This document shows positions 1 through 7,956 of a stretch of DNA of 64,000 bases, piece by piece; the stretch's first letter is position 1, and each line of letters opens with the position of its first letter. Below the pieces are notes generated by a model. That model saw nothing but the letters and a program-made list of their open reading frames with translations, was not told where the DNA came from and made no database searches. Source of the DNA: Terriglobia bacterium (GTDB taxonomy: Bacteria; Acidobacteriota; Terriglobia; Acidiferrales; UBA7541); NCBI GenBank assembly GCA_020073485.1, contig JAIQFB010000001.1:372001-436000 (forward strand), written 5' to 3'. Both the position numbers and the translations under genes were made by a program.

Positions 1-1305
1 GAGCGTGACGCTTTGCTGGCGGAGCACGACGTCAGCCAGCGCGTGCTTTGAGGTGGTGGGGCGCAGCAGATACGAGTACAGCATGGTCGCGTGGCGGATT
101 CCGGCCACCGGTCCCGTGAGCAGCTCGAACAGCTTGGGATCGTGCACGATTTTCGGCCGCGCCGGGTCGCGCAGAAAATCCTTTAGAGCGGCGAGCATGT
201 CGCCCTTCGGGTCGATCCACGCGGTGCGCGAGACGCCTGCCTGGGGCGAAATTTCCAGCGCGGCGATAGCTGTGCCGAAGCCTTCGGTCTCGCGTTCGCC
301 ATCGGCCAGCGTCAACCACACGGCGATTTCGGCATTTTTCGGAAGCGCGGCCAGATATTTCCTTAGCGCGGCGGGAGAATCGAGCGCTGCGGAATCGCTG
401 GCCGCAACCGCCGCGGTGGTCGCCGCCGGAAGATCGCGCAGCAGCGACGTAAATCCAAGTTCCGCGTAGAGCGAGCGCAGGGCTTCGATGTCCGGCGCGC
501 GCTGCGTCAGATCGTCGAGCACCAACTTTACGGGCGCCTTCGTGTCGATGATGGCGAGCTGCTTGGACATCAGAACGGCTTCGCGGCTGTTTTCCAGCGC
601 CTCACGGTAACGCTTGCCTTCGACTTCCTTGGCGTGTTCCAGCGCCGATTCCGCGGAACCAAAGCGGCGGATCAACTCCTTCGCGCCCTTTTCACCAATG
701 CCTTTCGCGCCGGGAATGTTGTCGATCGAATCGCCCATCAGGGCCATCACGTCGGCGACTTGCTTGGGCGGCACGCCCATGATTTCTTCGACTTTCGCTT
801 CGTCCACGATCAGATCAGTCTTGTCCGGTCCGGCGCCGGGCCGCAGCACGTGCACGTTTCCGCCGACCAGTTGCATCATGTCCTTGTCGCTGGTGATAAT
901 GGACACCGCGAGATTTTTTTTCTCGGCTTGCCGGGACAGCGTGCCGATCACGTCGTCGGCCTCGAACCCATGAAATTCCAGGATCGGCAGCCGCATGGCC
1001 TCGCACATCCGCCGGACGTAGGGTAGTTGCACGGCAAGGTCCTCGGGCATCGGAGGACGCTTGGCCTTGTATTTGGCGAACAGTTTGTCGCGGAACGTCG
1101 GCTCTTTCGTATCGAACACCACGGCTAGATAGTCGGGCGCGTGCTCCTTGGCCAGCTTGCGCAACATGTTCGAGAAAAGATAGGGAACCTTGGTCGGAAT
1201 CCCCGCGGGACTGTTCAGCCGCGCCATGGGAGCAAAATAGGCGCGGAAGATGAATCCCATCGCGTCGACCAGGAAGAGCTTTTTCGCGGCTGCGGTCTTT
1301 GCCAT
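1..1305 (-). CDS. polA: DNA polymerase I, N-terminal part (runs off the window)
   Basis: Reading the minus strand from the ATG at 1305 gives an uninterrupted frame of about 435 codons to base 1, so the gene is cut by the window edge and has no stop here. The start MAKTAAAKKLFLVDAMGFIF and the following FRAYFAP match the 5'-nuclease (FEN-like) domain of Pol I, with the metal-binding Asp at residue 14. Further nuclease motifs follow: GFEADDVIG, TSDKDMMQL, and a helix-hairpin-helix around GDSIDNIPGAKGIGEKGAKE. From about residue 320 comes the 3'-5' exonuclease-like domain, but its metal motifs look lost: the first strand reads IAVWLTLADGE where proofreading enzymes carry DTE, and the second motif reads VHDPKLFELL. 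The polymerase domain lies outside the window. The gene diverges from the dinG-like gene across a 90-base gap. It functions in repair and Okazaki fragment processing in the cytoplasm. Family assignment is firm; loss of proofreading is inferred. Confidence 0.95.
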   Translation of the reverse strand, partial: MAKTAAAKKLFLVDAMGFIFRAYFAPMARLNSPAGIPTKVPYLFSNMLRKLAKEHAPDYLAVVFDTKEPTFRDKLFAKYKAKRPPMPEDLAVQLPYVRRMCEAMRLPILEFHGFEADDVIGTLSRQAEKKNLAVSIITSDKDMMQLVGGNVHVLRPGAGPDKTDLIVDEAKVEEIMGVPPKQVADVMALMGDSIDNIPGAKGIGEKGAKELIRRFGSAESALEHAKEVEGKRYREALENSREAVLMSKQLAIIDTKAPVKLVLDDLTQRAPDIEALRSLYAELGFTSLLRDLPAATTAAVAASDSAALDSPAALRKYLAALPKNAEIAVWLTLADGERETEGFGTAIAALEISPQAGVSRTAWIDPKGDMLAALKDFLRDPARPKIVHDPKLFELLTGPVAGIRHATMLYSYLLRPTTSKHALADVVLRQQSVTL

Positions 1306-1395
1306 CCGCGCGAGTATAGCAAAGCGGCGCGTGCTCCTGGTGTGTGCTATTTTATTGGTTCGCGGTTTTTCGGAAGACCCCCGCGTATCCCTTCA

Positions 1396-3492
1396 ATGCC
1401 TAAACGGAACAAGAAAAACGCTCAGGAATCGCCCGCCGCGCCGGTCGAGCCCGTGTATGCCCGGTACGCAATGACGCAGGGCGATTCCGAGCAGCCGGAA
1501 ATTGCGCCGCCGGCTTCCGTCGCGCGATCCTCCAGGACGTCGCCTGGCGCGGATGCGCAGGAAGAAAAACCCACCATCGCTGAAATTTTTGGCCCCGGCG
1601 GCGCGGTCGAAAAATGCATGCCGGAGGGGTACGAGCACCGGCCGTCGCAACTGGAAATGGCGGAACTGGTCGAGGCGGCGTTCACGCAAAAGCGGCACCT
1701 GATCGTCGAGGCCGGGACCGGGACGGGGAAGACGCTGGCGTACTTAATTCCGGCGATCCGCAGCGGGCGCACCGTGGTGATTTCCACGGCCACAAAATCG
1801 CTGCAGGAGCAGCTGTACGAAAAGGATATTCCGTTTCTGCAAAAACATTTCGCGCCGGGGCTGAAAGTGGCGGTGATGAAGGGGCGCGGAAATTTTCTGT
1901 GCCGGGAAAAAGTTTACCGCATGGCCGACCAGCCGGTGCTGAAGGGCCTCGACGAACTCGACTGGTTCCACCAGATTCGTGATTGGGAAAAAGTCACCGA
2001 GACGGGCGACCGCGCGGAACTAAATTTTTTGCCGGACGATTCCGAATTGTGGCAGCGGCTGGACGCGCGCCGCGATGCCTGTTCGGGGCAGAAGTGCCCG
2101 GAGTTCAACAAGTGTTTTATCACCGCCATGCACCAGCGAGCCGCCGAAGCCGACCTGATCATCGTGAATCATCATTTGTTTTTCGCGGATCTGGCGCTGA
2201 AGCAGGACGACTTCGGCAGCGTGCTGCCGGAATACGCCGCGGTGATTTTCGACGAGGCGCACGAGATCGAGGACGTGGCCAGCGATTTTTTCGGCCGGCA
2301 GATTTCCAATTACCGTTTCGATGAGTTGGGGCGCGACGCCGAGATCGCCGTGCGCGTCACGAAAATCAGCGGCGCGCCGCTACTGAAGCGCGTGGCGCGG
2401 ATGCGCGAGCGTTCGCGCAGCTTTTTCGAGGCGTTTCCGTCGCGCGAAGGGCGTTTTCCCTTCGATAAGATGCAGCGCGCGGGATTCCTCGAACAGAACC
2501 GCGAAGCCTACGACGCCTTGGTCGACGCGCTGAAAAGCATGGAGGCGGAAATCGCCGCGCTGCCGTCCAAGCCCGAGGAGCTGCTGAATATCGCGCGGCG
2601 CGCCATGGAGCTGCGCGGCGAATTGAAATTCCTGTTTGAGTCGAGCGAAGGGAATTTCGTGTACTGGTTCGAGCGCCGCGCCAAGGGCGTATTTGTGGCG
2701 GCGACGCCCATCGACGTGAGCGCGCTGCTCCGCGAGCGATTGTTCGAGCCGTTCGAGACCATCATTTTGACTTCGGCGACGCTGGCGGTGGGCGGACGCT
2801 TCGATTTTTTGAAGCAGCGCCTTGGCCTGCAAGTCGCCGCCGAACGCGTGCTGCCATCGGAATTCGATTTCGCGGAACAAGCTCTTCTTTATGTTCCGGC
2901 GACGCTGCCCGATGTGCGGGACTCCGCGTTTCCCGAGCGCGCCGCGGCGGAAATTGTGCGGCTGCTGGAGATTTCCGAGGGGCGGGCCTTTTGCCTGTTC
3001 ACCAGCTACAGCCAGATGAACGATTTGTACGAGCGCGTGCGCACGCGCGTGCGGTTTCCGGTGCTGCTGCAAGGATCCGCGCCGCGATCGGCGCTGCTGG
3101 AAAAATTCCGCAACACCGAGGGCGCGGTGCTGTTTGCCACGTCGAGTTTCTGGCAGGGCGTGGACGTGCGCGGCGAGCAGCTTTCCTGCGTGATCGTCGA
3201 CAAGCTGCCGTTCGCGGTGCCCTCGGACCCGATTGTGGCGGCGCGCGTGAAGGCGCTGCAGGAGGACGGCCGCAACGCCTTCGCCGAATACCAGGTGCCC
3301 GAGGCGGTGCTGGCGCTCAAGCAGGGCTTCGGGCGGCTGATCCGCTCGCGCACCGACCGCGGGGTGCTGGCCATCCTCGATAACCGCATCCAGCGCATGC
3401 AGTATGGTAAAATCTTCATGGAATCGCTTCCGGCGTACGCGACCACCAGGGACATCGCCGCAGTCGAACGGTTCATGAACAAACTAAAATAA
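1396..3492 (+). CDS. dinG: DinG/XPD-like ATP-dependent DNA helicase with Fe-S cluster cysteines
   Basis: 698 aa from the ATG at 1396 (MPKRNKKNAQ). The frame is open further upstream, but that stretch crosses the polA start and is not expected to be coding. The first 60 residues are polar and probably disordered. A Q-motif-like RPSQLEMA (residues 82-89) precedes Walker A AGTGTGKT at 106-113, and the DEAH box lies at 286-289. Four cysteines at 169, 229, 234 and 240 fit the 4Fe-4S domain of XPD/DinG helicases. The C-terminal half has the second RecA fold: TSSFWQGVDVRGEQL, then QGFGRLIRS with the arginine finger motif VI. The family unwinds DNA with 5'-3' polarity in repair, for example at R-loops or D-loops. 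It is followed after 54 bases by queD and may be cotranscribed. The dinG symbol is by family; the related yoaA type cannot be excluded. Confidence 0.92.
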   Translation: MPKRNKKNAQESPAAPVEPVYARYAMTQGDSEQPEIAPPASVARSSRTSPGADAQEEKPTIAEIFGPGGAVEKCMPEGYEHRPSQLEMAELVEAAFTQKRHLIVEAGTGTGKTLAYLIPAIRSGRTVVISTATKSLQEQLYEKDIPFLQKHFAPGLKVAVMKGRGNFLCREKVYRMADQPVLKGLDELDWFHQIRDWEKVTETGDRAELNFLPDDSELWQRLDARRDACSGQKCPEFNKCFITAMHQRAAEADLIIVNHHLFFADLALKQDDFGSVLPEYAAVIFDEAHEIEDVASDFFGRQISNYRFDELGRDAEIAVRVTKISGAPLLKRVARMRERSRSFFEAFPSREGRFPFDKMQRAGFLEQNREAYDALVDALKSMEAEIAALPSKPEELLNIARRAMELRGELKFLFESSEGNFVYWFERRAKGVFVAATPIDVSALLRERLFEPFETIILTSATLAVGGRFDFLKQRLGLQVAAERVLPSEFDFAEQALLYVPATLPDVRDSAFPERAAAEIVRLLEISEGRAFCLFTSYSQMNDLYERVRTRVRFPVLLQGSAPRSALLEKFRNTEGAVLFATSSFWQGVDVRGEQLSCVIVDKLPFAVPSDPIVAARVKALQEDGRNAFAEYQVPEAVLALKQGFGRLIRSRTDRGVLAILDNRIQRMQYGKIFMESLPAYATTRDIAAVERFMNKLK

Positions 3493-3546
3493 TTTGTTGT
3501 GTCTCTGGATTCGCCCATTTCATGAATTCTTTCCCAAGGGAATCTG

Positions 3547-3921
3547 ATGTTCCAAGTGAGTGTTGACGAAAGTTTTTCCGCGGGGCACGCCCTGCGCGGC
3601 TACAAGGGGAAGTGCGAGAATCCGCACGGCCACAATTACAAGGTGCGCGTCACGCTGGAAGGCCCGGCCCTGGATTCCATCGGCCTGCTTTACGATTTCA
3701 CGCACCTGAAACGCGCCATGCGCGAAATTATCGCCGGCGTGGACCACATCTATCTGAACGATAAGGCGCCCTTTGACACGGTCAATCCCTCGGCGGAAAA
3801 TCTGGCGAAGTATTTTTTCGATGAAACCACGCGGCATTTGAGCGCGGCGCCGCAGGGCGCGCGCATCGCCAGCGTGACGATTTGGGAAACCGATACGACT
3901 TCGGCGACGTACTGGCCGTAG
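3547..3921 (+). CDS. queD: 6-carboxy-5,6,7,8-tetrahydropterin synthase (queuosine pathway)
   Basis: 124 aa, the usual length of QueD. Zn ligands are visible as H14 (SAGHAL) and H27/H29 in CENPHGHNY; the nucleophilic Cys is C23. The C-terminal strand IWETDTTSATY carries the conserved Glu that anchors the pterin. QueD converts dihydroneopterin triphosphate to 6-carboxytetrahydropterin, the second step toward preQ0 and tRNA queuosine. queE and queC follow on the same strand, which supports queuosine rather than biopterin synthesis. GTP cyclohydrolase and QueF are not in the window. No preQ1 riboswitch was recognised in the 54 bases upstream. Confidence 0.93.
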   Translation: MFQVSVDESFSAGHALRGYKGKCENPHGHNYKVRVTLEGPALDSIGLLYDFTHLKRAMREIIAGVDHIYLNDKAPFDTVNPSAENLAKYFFDETTRHLSAAPQGARIASVTIWETDTTSATYWP

Positions 3922-3972
3922 GCGTGGTTTTAGTAGCACAGGCTGAAGGGGTTTCGGGAAAACTCAAATTGT

Positions 3973-4061
3973 CGTCATTCCGAGGCATGTTTTTCGCCGA
4001 GGAATCCCTCTTTTCTTGAACTTAAATCGAAGAGGGATTCCTCGCTTCGCTCGGAATGACG
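3973..4061. repeat. Imperfect inverted repeat, REP/MITE-like element
   Basis: An outer arm CGTCATTCCGAG (3973-3984) pairs with CTCGGAATGACG (4050-4061), and an inner arm GAGGAATCCCTCTT (3999-4012) pairs perfectly with AAGAGGGATTCCTC (4030-4043). The 89-base element can fold into one long interrupted hairpin and lies between queD and the small membrane gene. I recall very similar intergenic palindromes (CATTCCGAG...GGAATCCCT) in acidobacterial genomes, but could not search. The left arm carries a different filler (GCATGTTTTTCGCC) from the right arm (GCTTCG), so one arm has diverged. It could be a non-autonomous mobile element, a transcript-stabilising or terminating hairpin, or a DNA structural site. 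Confidence 0.8.
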
Positions 4062-4110
4062 GGGGAATAAAGTGTTTCCGAGAACTCTGAAATCTGCGCC
4101 ACTGGAAAAT

Positions 4111-4299
4111 ATGAACCGTTCCTTTCTGATCATAATTTTGCCGGCGATTGCCGTGGGTCTCGGCTACATTTTTGTGCTGCACTGGCTCGGCTACGAACTG
4201 GAGCCGTTTCGATTCGTCATGGCAGGAGTTGGGGCGGTCGCGGCAGTAGTTCTCGTCCAAGTCTACCAGCGCCGCAAAGCCGCGCGAAAAAACCGATAA
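4111..4299 (+). CDS. Small two-helix membrane protein of unknown function
   Basis: 62 aa from the ATG at 4111 (MNRSFLIII); an in-frame start at 4072 would add 13 residues but lies inside the tail of the inverted repeat. Two hydrophobic segments are visible, about residues 4-25 (FLIIILPAIAVGLGYIFVL) and 35-52 (VMAGVGAVAAVVLVQVY), followed by a basic tail QRRKAARKNR that would sit in the cytoplasm. The stop is 4 bases before the queE ATG, suggesting cotranscription with queE. I do not recognise the family. It is real-looking because of its clean membrane pattern and tight spacing, but it could be lineage-specific. Confidence 0.6.
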   Translation: MNRSFLIIILPAIAVGLGYIFVLHWLGYELEPFRFVMAGVGAVAAVVLVQVYQRRKAARKNR

Positions 4300-4303
4300 G
4301 ATC

Positions 4304-5011
4304 ATGCAAATTTCCGAAATATTCCGGTCGATCCAGGGGGAAAGCACACGTTCGGGCTTGCCGTCCATTTTTGTGCGGCTGACCGGCTGCAATCTGCGCT
4401 GCACCTGGTGCGACACCGCCTACGCGTTTCACGGCGGCACGAAGATGACCGTCGATGAAGTCTTAAATCGCGTCGCTGAACTATCCCATGCCGGGCCCGG
4501 AAAATCATCCGGCCAGGCGGGAGCGCCGCCGGCGGTTACTCTGGTCGAATTGACCGGGGGAGAGCCGCTGTTGCAGCCGGAGGCGATCCCTCTGGCGCAA
4601 GAGCTGCTGGACCGCGGCTACACGGTGATGATCGAAACCAGCGGCGAGCGCCCGGTCTCCGGTCTGCCCCGCGAGGTCATCAAAATTGTCGACGTAAAAT
4701 GCCCCGATTCGGGCGAACCGGACACTTTTTATATGGAGAACCTGGGCGCGCTCGACGAAAAAGACGAAATTAAATTCGTGATCTCCACCCGCCGCGATTA
4801 TGAATTTGCCCGCGAATTCACGCTGCGGCACAACCTGGCGCATCGCGTTCATCAAGTGGTGTTTTCCCCGGTGCACGCCGATCCCGAGGGAACCTGGCCG
4901 GGGATGAGCGCCCGCGACGTCGCGGAGTGGATTCTGGCGGACGGCCTGCCGGTGCGGCTGGGACTGCAACTGCATAAATTCATCTGGCACCCGGCCATGC
5001 GCGGCGTATAG
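4304..5011 (+). CDS. queE: 7-carboxy-7-deazaguanine synthase (radical SAM)
   Basis: 235 aa. The radical-SAM cluster motif is C29-x3-C33-x2-C36 (TGCNLRCTWCDT). An N-terminal SIQGEST segment and a later ELTGGEPLLQ segment are typical QueE signatures for substrate and SAM binding. The enzyme rearranges 6-carboxytetrahydropterin to 7-carboxy-7-deazaguanine, the step between QueD and QueC. A short Gly/Ala/Pro-rich insert (about residues 63-75) between the second helix and the GGEP strand looks like a lineage-specific loop. ATG at 4304 sits just after the stop of the small membrane gene. queC follows after 54 bases. Confidence 0.94.
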   Translation: MQISEIFRSIQGESTRSGLPSIFVRLTGCNLRCTWCDTAYAFHGGTKMTVDEVLNRVAELSHAGPGKSSGQAGAPPAVTLVELTGGEPLLQPEAIPLAQELLDRGYTVMIETSGERPVSGLPREVIKIVDVKCPDSGEPDTFYMENLGALDEKDEIKFVISTRRDYEFAREFTLRHNLAHRVHQVVFSPVHADPEGTWPGMSARDVAEWILADGLPVRLGLQLHKFIWHPAMRGV

Positions 5012-5065
5012 ACTTTATGGCTCGCAGCCGCATCTAACTGGCAAGGGAAAGGCACCAGCGGAAGA

Positions 5066-5776
5066 ATGGCCGAAAAGCCCAAGGCAGTCGTCTTGATAAG
5101 CGGAGGGATGGATTCGTGCGTGACGGCCGCCATCGCGCGCGAAACTCATGACTTGGCGCTATTGCATGCCAGCTACGGCCAGCGCACCGAGAGCCGCGAG
5201 CGGCAGGCGTTTGACGAGATTGCGGATTTCTACGGGGTACGCCAGCGCCTGGTGGTGCACCTAGACCACTTCGCGCAGATCGGCGGGTCGGCCTTGACCG
5301 ACAGGAGCGTTGCCGTACCGGAGAGCGAACCGGGAGCGCCTGTCGAGGGTAACGAAATCCCGGTCACATACGTCCCATTCCGTAACGCCCACTTCCTGGC
5401 GGTTGCGGTCAGCTGGGCAGAAGTGATCGGAGCAAAGGCCATTTTCATTGGCGCGGTGGCGGAAGACAGTTCGGGGTATCCGGACTGCCGTCCGGAATAT
5501 TACCGCGTGTTTCAGCAGTTGGTCCGGGAGGGAACGCGCCCGGAAACGCAAATAGAGATAGTCACACCGGTCATCGGAATGCGAAAATGGGAGATCGTGC
5601 GGCGCGGTATGGAATTGGGAGCGCCCCTGGACCGGACTTGGTCGTGTTACCAGTTTGAAGACGAGGCGTGCGGCGTGTGCGATAGTTGTCGGCTGCGCCT
5701 GAGCGCGTTTACCGAAGCAGGAATTAGCGATCCCATTGCTTATCGGGTCGCCAATCGGGTTCGAATTGAGAGATAA
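5066..5776 (+). CDS. queC: 7-cyano-7-deazaguanine (preQ0) synthase
   Basis: 236 aa. The PP-loop ATP pyrophosphatase motif SGGMDS is at residues 12-17, and a C-terminal Zn site is formed by C194, C202, C205 and C208 (CGVCDSC). QueC uses ATP and ammonia to convert 7-carboxy-7-deazaguanine to preQ0. It completes the queD-queE-queC run. preQ0 may be reduced to preQ1 for tRNA queuosine by a QueF encoded elsewhere, or be used for deazapurine DNA modification; no DNA-modification genes are nearby, so the tRNA role is the simpler reading. No terminator is obvious before the next gene. Confidence 0.95.
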   Translation: MAEKPKAVVLISGGMDSCVTAAIARETHDLALLHASYGQRTESRERQAFDEIADFYGVRQRLVVHLDHFAQIGGSALTDRSVAVPESEPGAPVEGNEIPVTYVPFRNAHFLAVAVSWAEVIGAKAIFIGAVAEDSSGYPDCRPEYYRVFQQLVREGTRPETQIEIVTPVIGMRKWEIVRRGMELGAPLDRTWSCYQFEDEACGVCDSCRLRLSAFTEAGISDPIAYRVANRVRIER

Positions 5777-5852
5777 TGGGCCATTGATAGATTATGAAAC
5801 GACCGCGCGGGACACCCCGCCGGATCTGCGTTGCTAGGAGGCAGTGAAGATC

Positions 5853-7043
5853 ATGAATCGAATGAAAACACTCAGGATGGCAGTCGTGCTCGCGTTGATC
5901 GCCGGGCCGATGGCGTTGTGGATGGCAACTGCCGCCTACGCGCAGGGCGCCGGCACGGTTTCGGGCACGGTGTTGGACTTGAATGGAAAACCCTACCCAG
6001 ACGTAACCCTGTACTTCACCAACCTGGAAACAAACAAACCTTCCCAAACCACGACGGACGCCAAGGGGCACTATGCCATGGCCGGCGTAACGGGCGGGAA
6101 ATATAACGTCGACTTCAAGGCCAAGGACAAAGACGGCAACGAACAGCTGGTTTTTCAAGCTGGCTTGGTTATCACTTCGGGTTCTTCCCCCACCTACGAC
6201 GTCAACTTGAAGGAACTTCAGGAGCAGGGAAAATTGGGCGCCATCGATGCCGCCAGGAAACAGGCTGAAGCCGCCAAGAACTTTGAAGCGTTGAAGGCCC
6301 ACTATGAAGCCGGTTCGGCGGCCATCGAACAGATGAAGGCGGCCCAGGCGCAACTGGCAAAGACCCCGAAAGACCAGCAGGACCCGATTAAGGAAAAGAT
6401 CAGTCAGGCTGGAGGCACGGCCGTCACGGAGCTGTCCGGGGCGCTGGATCTGATGAAGCCGGAAGATACCAACCGTCCCATCGTGTTGTCCCGGCTGGGA
6501 GAAGCCTACGAGAGCATGAACAAGTGGCAGGAGGCGGCCGACACCTACCAGAAATCGATCGCCTTGAAGCCGGACGTTCCAGCCAATTACAACAACCTGG
6601 GAAACGATCTTGCGAAACTCGGGAAAGTCGATGATGCGCGGGCGGCGTACCAGAAATATGTGGACCTGAACCCGACCGACGCGGCGCTGGCTTGGCGGAA
6701 TTTCGGAATCGTGCTGTACCAGGCCAACCGCATGAAGGAAGCCGTCGAGCCGCTGCAGAAGGCTACTACGCTGGATCCCAAGAATGCGCAAGCCTGGCTG
6801 CTGCTCGGAATCGCTCTGGTCAATACCATGGAGTTCAAGACCGAGGGCGACAAGATCACTCCGGTGATTCAGCCCGGCACGATCGAGGCTTATCAGCATG
6901 CCATCGACCTCGATCCGAATGGGGACGTTGGCGCGCAAGCCAAGGCAGGCATGGATTCCCTGCAGGCGATGGGCGTCGGGATCACCACGAAAGTCGGTTC
7001 GGCTCCGGCCAAGACGACATCGAAAAAAGGCGGAAAGTCGTAA
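5853..7043 (+). CDS. Secreted carboxypeptidase-regulatory-like plus TPR protein
   Basis: 396 aa from ATG 5853, chosen because AGGAGG at 5836-5841 lies 11 bases upstream; a GTG at 5844 would be only 2 bases from it. A signal peptide ends near residue 30 (ATAAYA before QGAGTV), giving an exported protein. Residues about 33-110 form a carboxypeptidase-D regulatory-like beta-sandwich (VSGTVLDLNGKPYPDVTLYF, then TTDAKGHYAMAGV). A charged Ala/Glu/Lys-rich helical stretch follows. At least three TPR units lie in about residues 205-320 (for example AADTYQKSIALKPDVPANYN). The tail is Lys/Ser/Thr-rich. Such proteins are abundant in Acidobacteriota; their exact role is unknown, probably periplasmic or envelope protein-protein contacts. 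It is transcribed alone and ends in a strong terminator. Confidence 0.85.
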   Translation: MNRMKTLRMAVVLALIAGPMALWMATAAYAQGAGTVSGTVLDLNGKPYPDVTLYFTNLETNKPSQTTTDAKGHYAMAGVTGGKYNVDFKAKDKDGNEQLVFQAGLVITSGSSPTYDVNLKELQEQGKLGAIDAARKQAEAAKNFEALKAHYEAGSAAIEQMKAAQAQLAKTPKDQQDPIKEKISQAGGTAVTELSGALDLMKPEDTNRPIVLSRLGEAYESMNKWQEAADTYQKSIALKPDVPANYNNLGNDLAKLGKVDDARAAYQKYVDLNPTDAALAWRNFGIVLYQANRMKEAVEPLQKATTLDPKNAQAWLLLGIALVNTMEFKTEGDKITPVIQPGTIEAYQHAIDLDPNGDVGAQAKAGMDSLQAMGVGITTKVGSAPAKTTSKKGGKS

Positions 7044-7066
7044 CTTTTCACTTTCCGCGCATATCG

Positions 7067-7105
7067 AAAATCCCCGGGTCAGAAGACCCGGGGATTTTCT
7101 TTTTT
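7067..7105. terminator. Strong intrinsic terminator, bidirectional
   Basis: A 14-bp perfect stem AAAATCCCCGGGTC / GACCCGGGGATTTT with an AGAA loop is followed by CTTTTTT. On the minus strand the 5' A-run also reads as a U-tract. It sits between the convergent TPR gene and the ABC permease gene and can serve both. Confidence 0.93.
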
Positions 7106-7122
7106 GTGGCCGGAAACTCGGG

Positions 7123-7956
7123 CTAGAAATGCGTGAGCGTGCCCGTGACTTTCGTGCGGCGCAATGCCCAGGAGAACACCACAAAAGAGACGGGCAGAAT
7201 CACGGCCGCGAAGGCCAGTAATACCGCCAGCGAGGGCCACAACTGGCGCAGCGAGGCATGTCCCAGCAGCGCCGTGCGCATTCCCTCCAGGGAATACGTG
7301 ACCGGAATCAATCGCGCCACTACCTGCAGCCATTTCGGCAGCACCGAAATCGGGTACATCATTCCTCCCACCACCGAGGAAAGCCCCACCACCGCCCAGT
7401 TCACGGGATTGCCGCGCTTGAACACCAGCAAATAGCTGGCGCTCAGGATTCCCAGTCCGGAAAAGGTGAGGACCGATGCCGCCAGGATCAGCGCCGCCCC
7501 CAGCCAGTTGGCGTCGCGCAGGGGAAAACCGAACAGCGCCGCGCCCCATCCGATGTAGATGGTCGTGCGCAGCGACAGCAACGCAAACGGATACAGGCTC
7601 GATCCCAGCAGGATCACGGGAAGGGAAGTCTGCGTCACCAGCAGATTTTCCAGCGTGCCGTTTTGCCTGGCCTCGCGCAAACTCTCATCGAAGGTTTGCA
7701 GCGCCACGCTCAGGTAATCGAAAAAGGCCAGCCCCACCAGGGCGAACGCGAAATAGCCGGAATTCTGCGGGAGAGACTTCTCCAGTTGAGGGCTGTTGAT
7801 GAACCGGGAGAGAAAATAAAAGCCGGCCACTGCGAAAAGAGATTCCAGGGCCTGCACCAGGAATGCCGCCCGGTAACTCCGCGCGACCGCAAAATCCCTT
7901 TTAAACAGCAGGGCTAATTTTCGCAGCGTCATGTGCAACCGGCCGGAATCGTTCAT
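7123..7956 (-). CDS. ABC-2 type transporter permease
   Basis: 277 aa with about six hydrophobic spans. The start region (LALLFKRDFAVARSYRAAFL) and the helix with GGMMYPISVLPKWLQ are typical of the ABC-2/NodJ-like exporter permeases. ATG at 7956 overlaps the stop of the upstream ATPase gene (ATGA), so the two are translationally coupled. An inner start at MTLRKLALLF is also possible. The protein would form the membrane pore with the 7953-8756 ATPase. The pair is divergent from the RiPP cluster and could export its product or give self-protection, but lipid, drug or polysaccharide substrates cannot be excluded. Confidence 0.88.
   Translation of the reverse strand: MNDSGRLHMTLRKLALLFKRDFAVARSYRAAFLVQALESLFAVAGFYFLSRFINSPQLEKSLPQNSGYFAFALVGLAFFDYLSVALQTFDESLREARQNGTLENLLVTQTSLPVILLGSSLYPFALLSLRTTIYIGWGAALFGFPLRDANWLGAALILAASVLTFSGLGILSASYLLVFKRGNPVNWAVVGLSSVVGGMMYPISVLPKWLQVVARLIPVTYSLEGMRTALLGHASLRQLWPSLAVLLAFAAVILPVSFVVFSWALRRTKVTGTLTHF

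Noticed and set aside
2380-3072. Long minus-strand frame opposite the DinG-like gene (230 codons)
   Set aside because: Antisense to a well supported helicase in high-GC sequence; long antisense frames are expected and no motif is seen.
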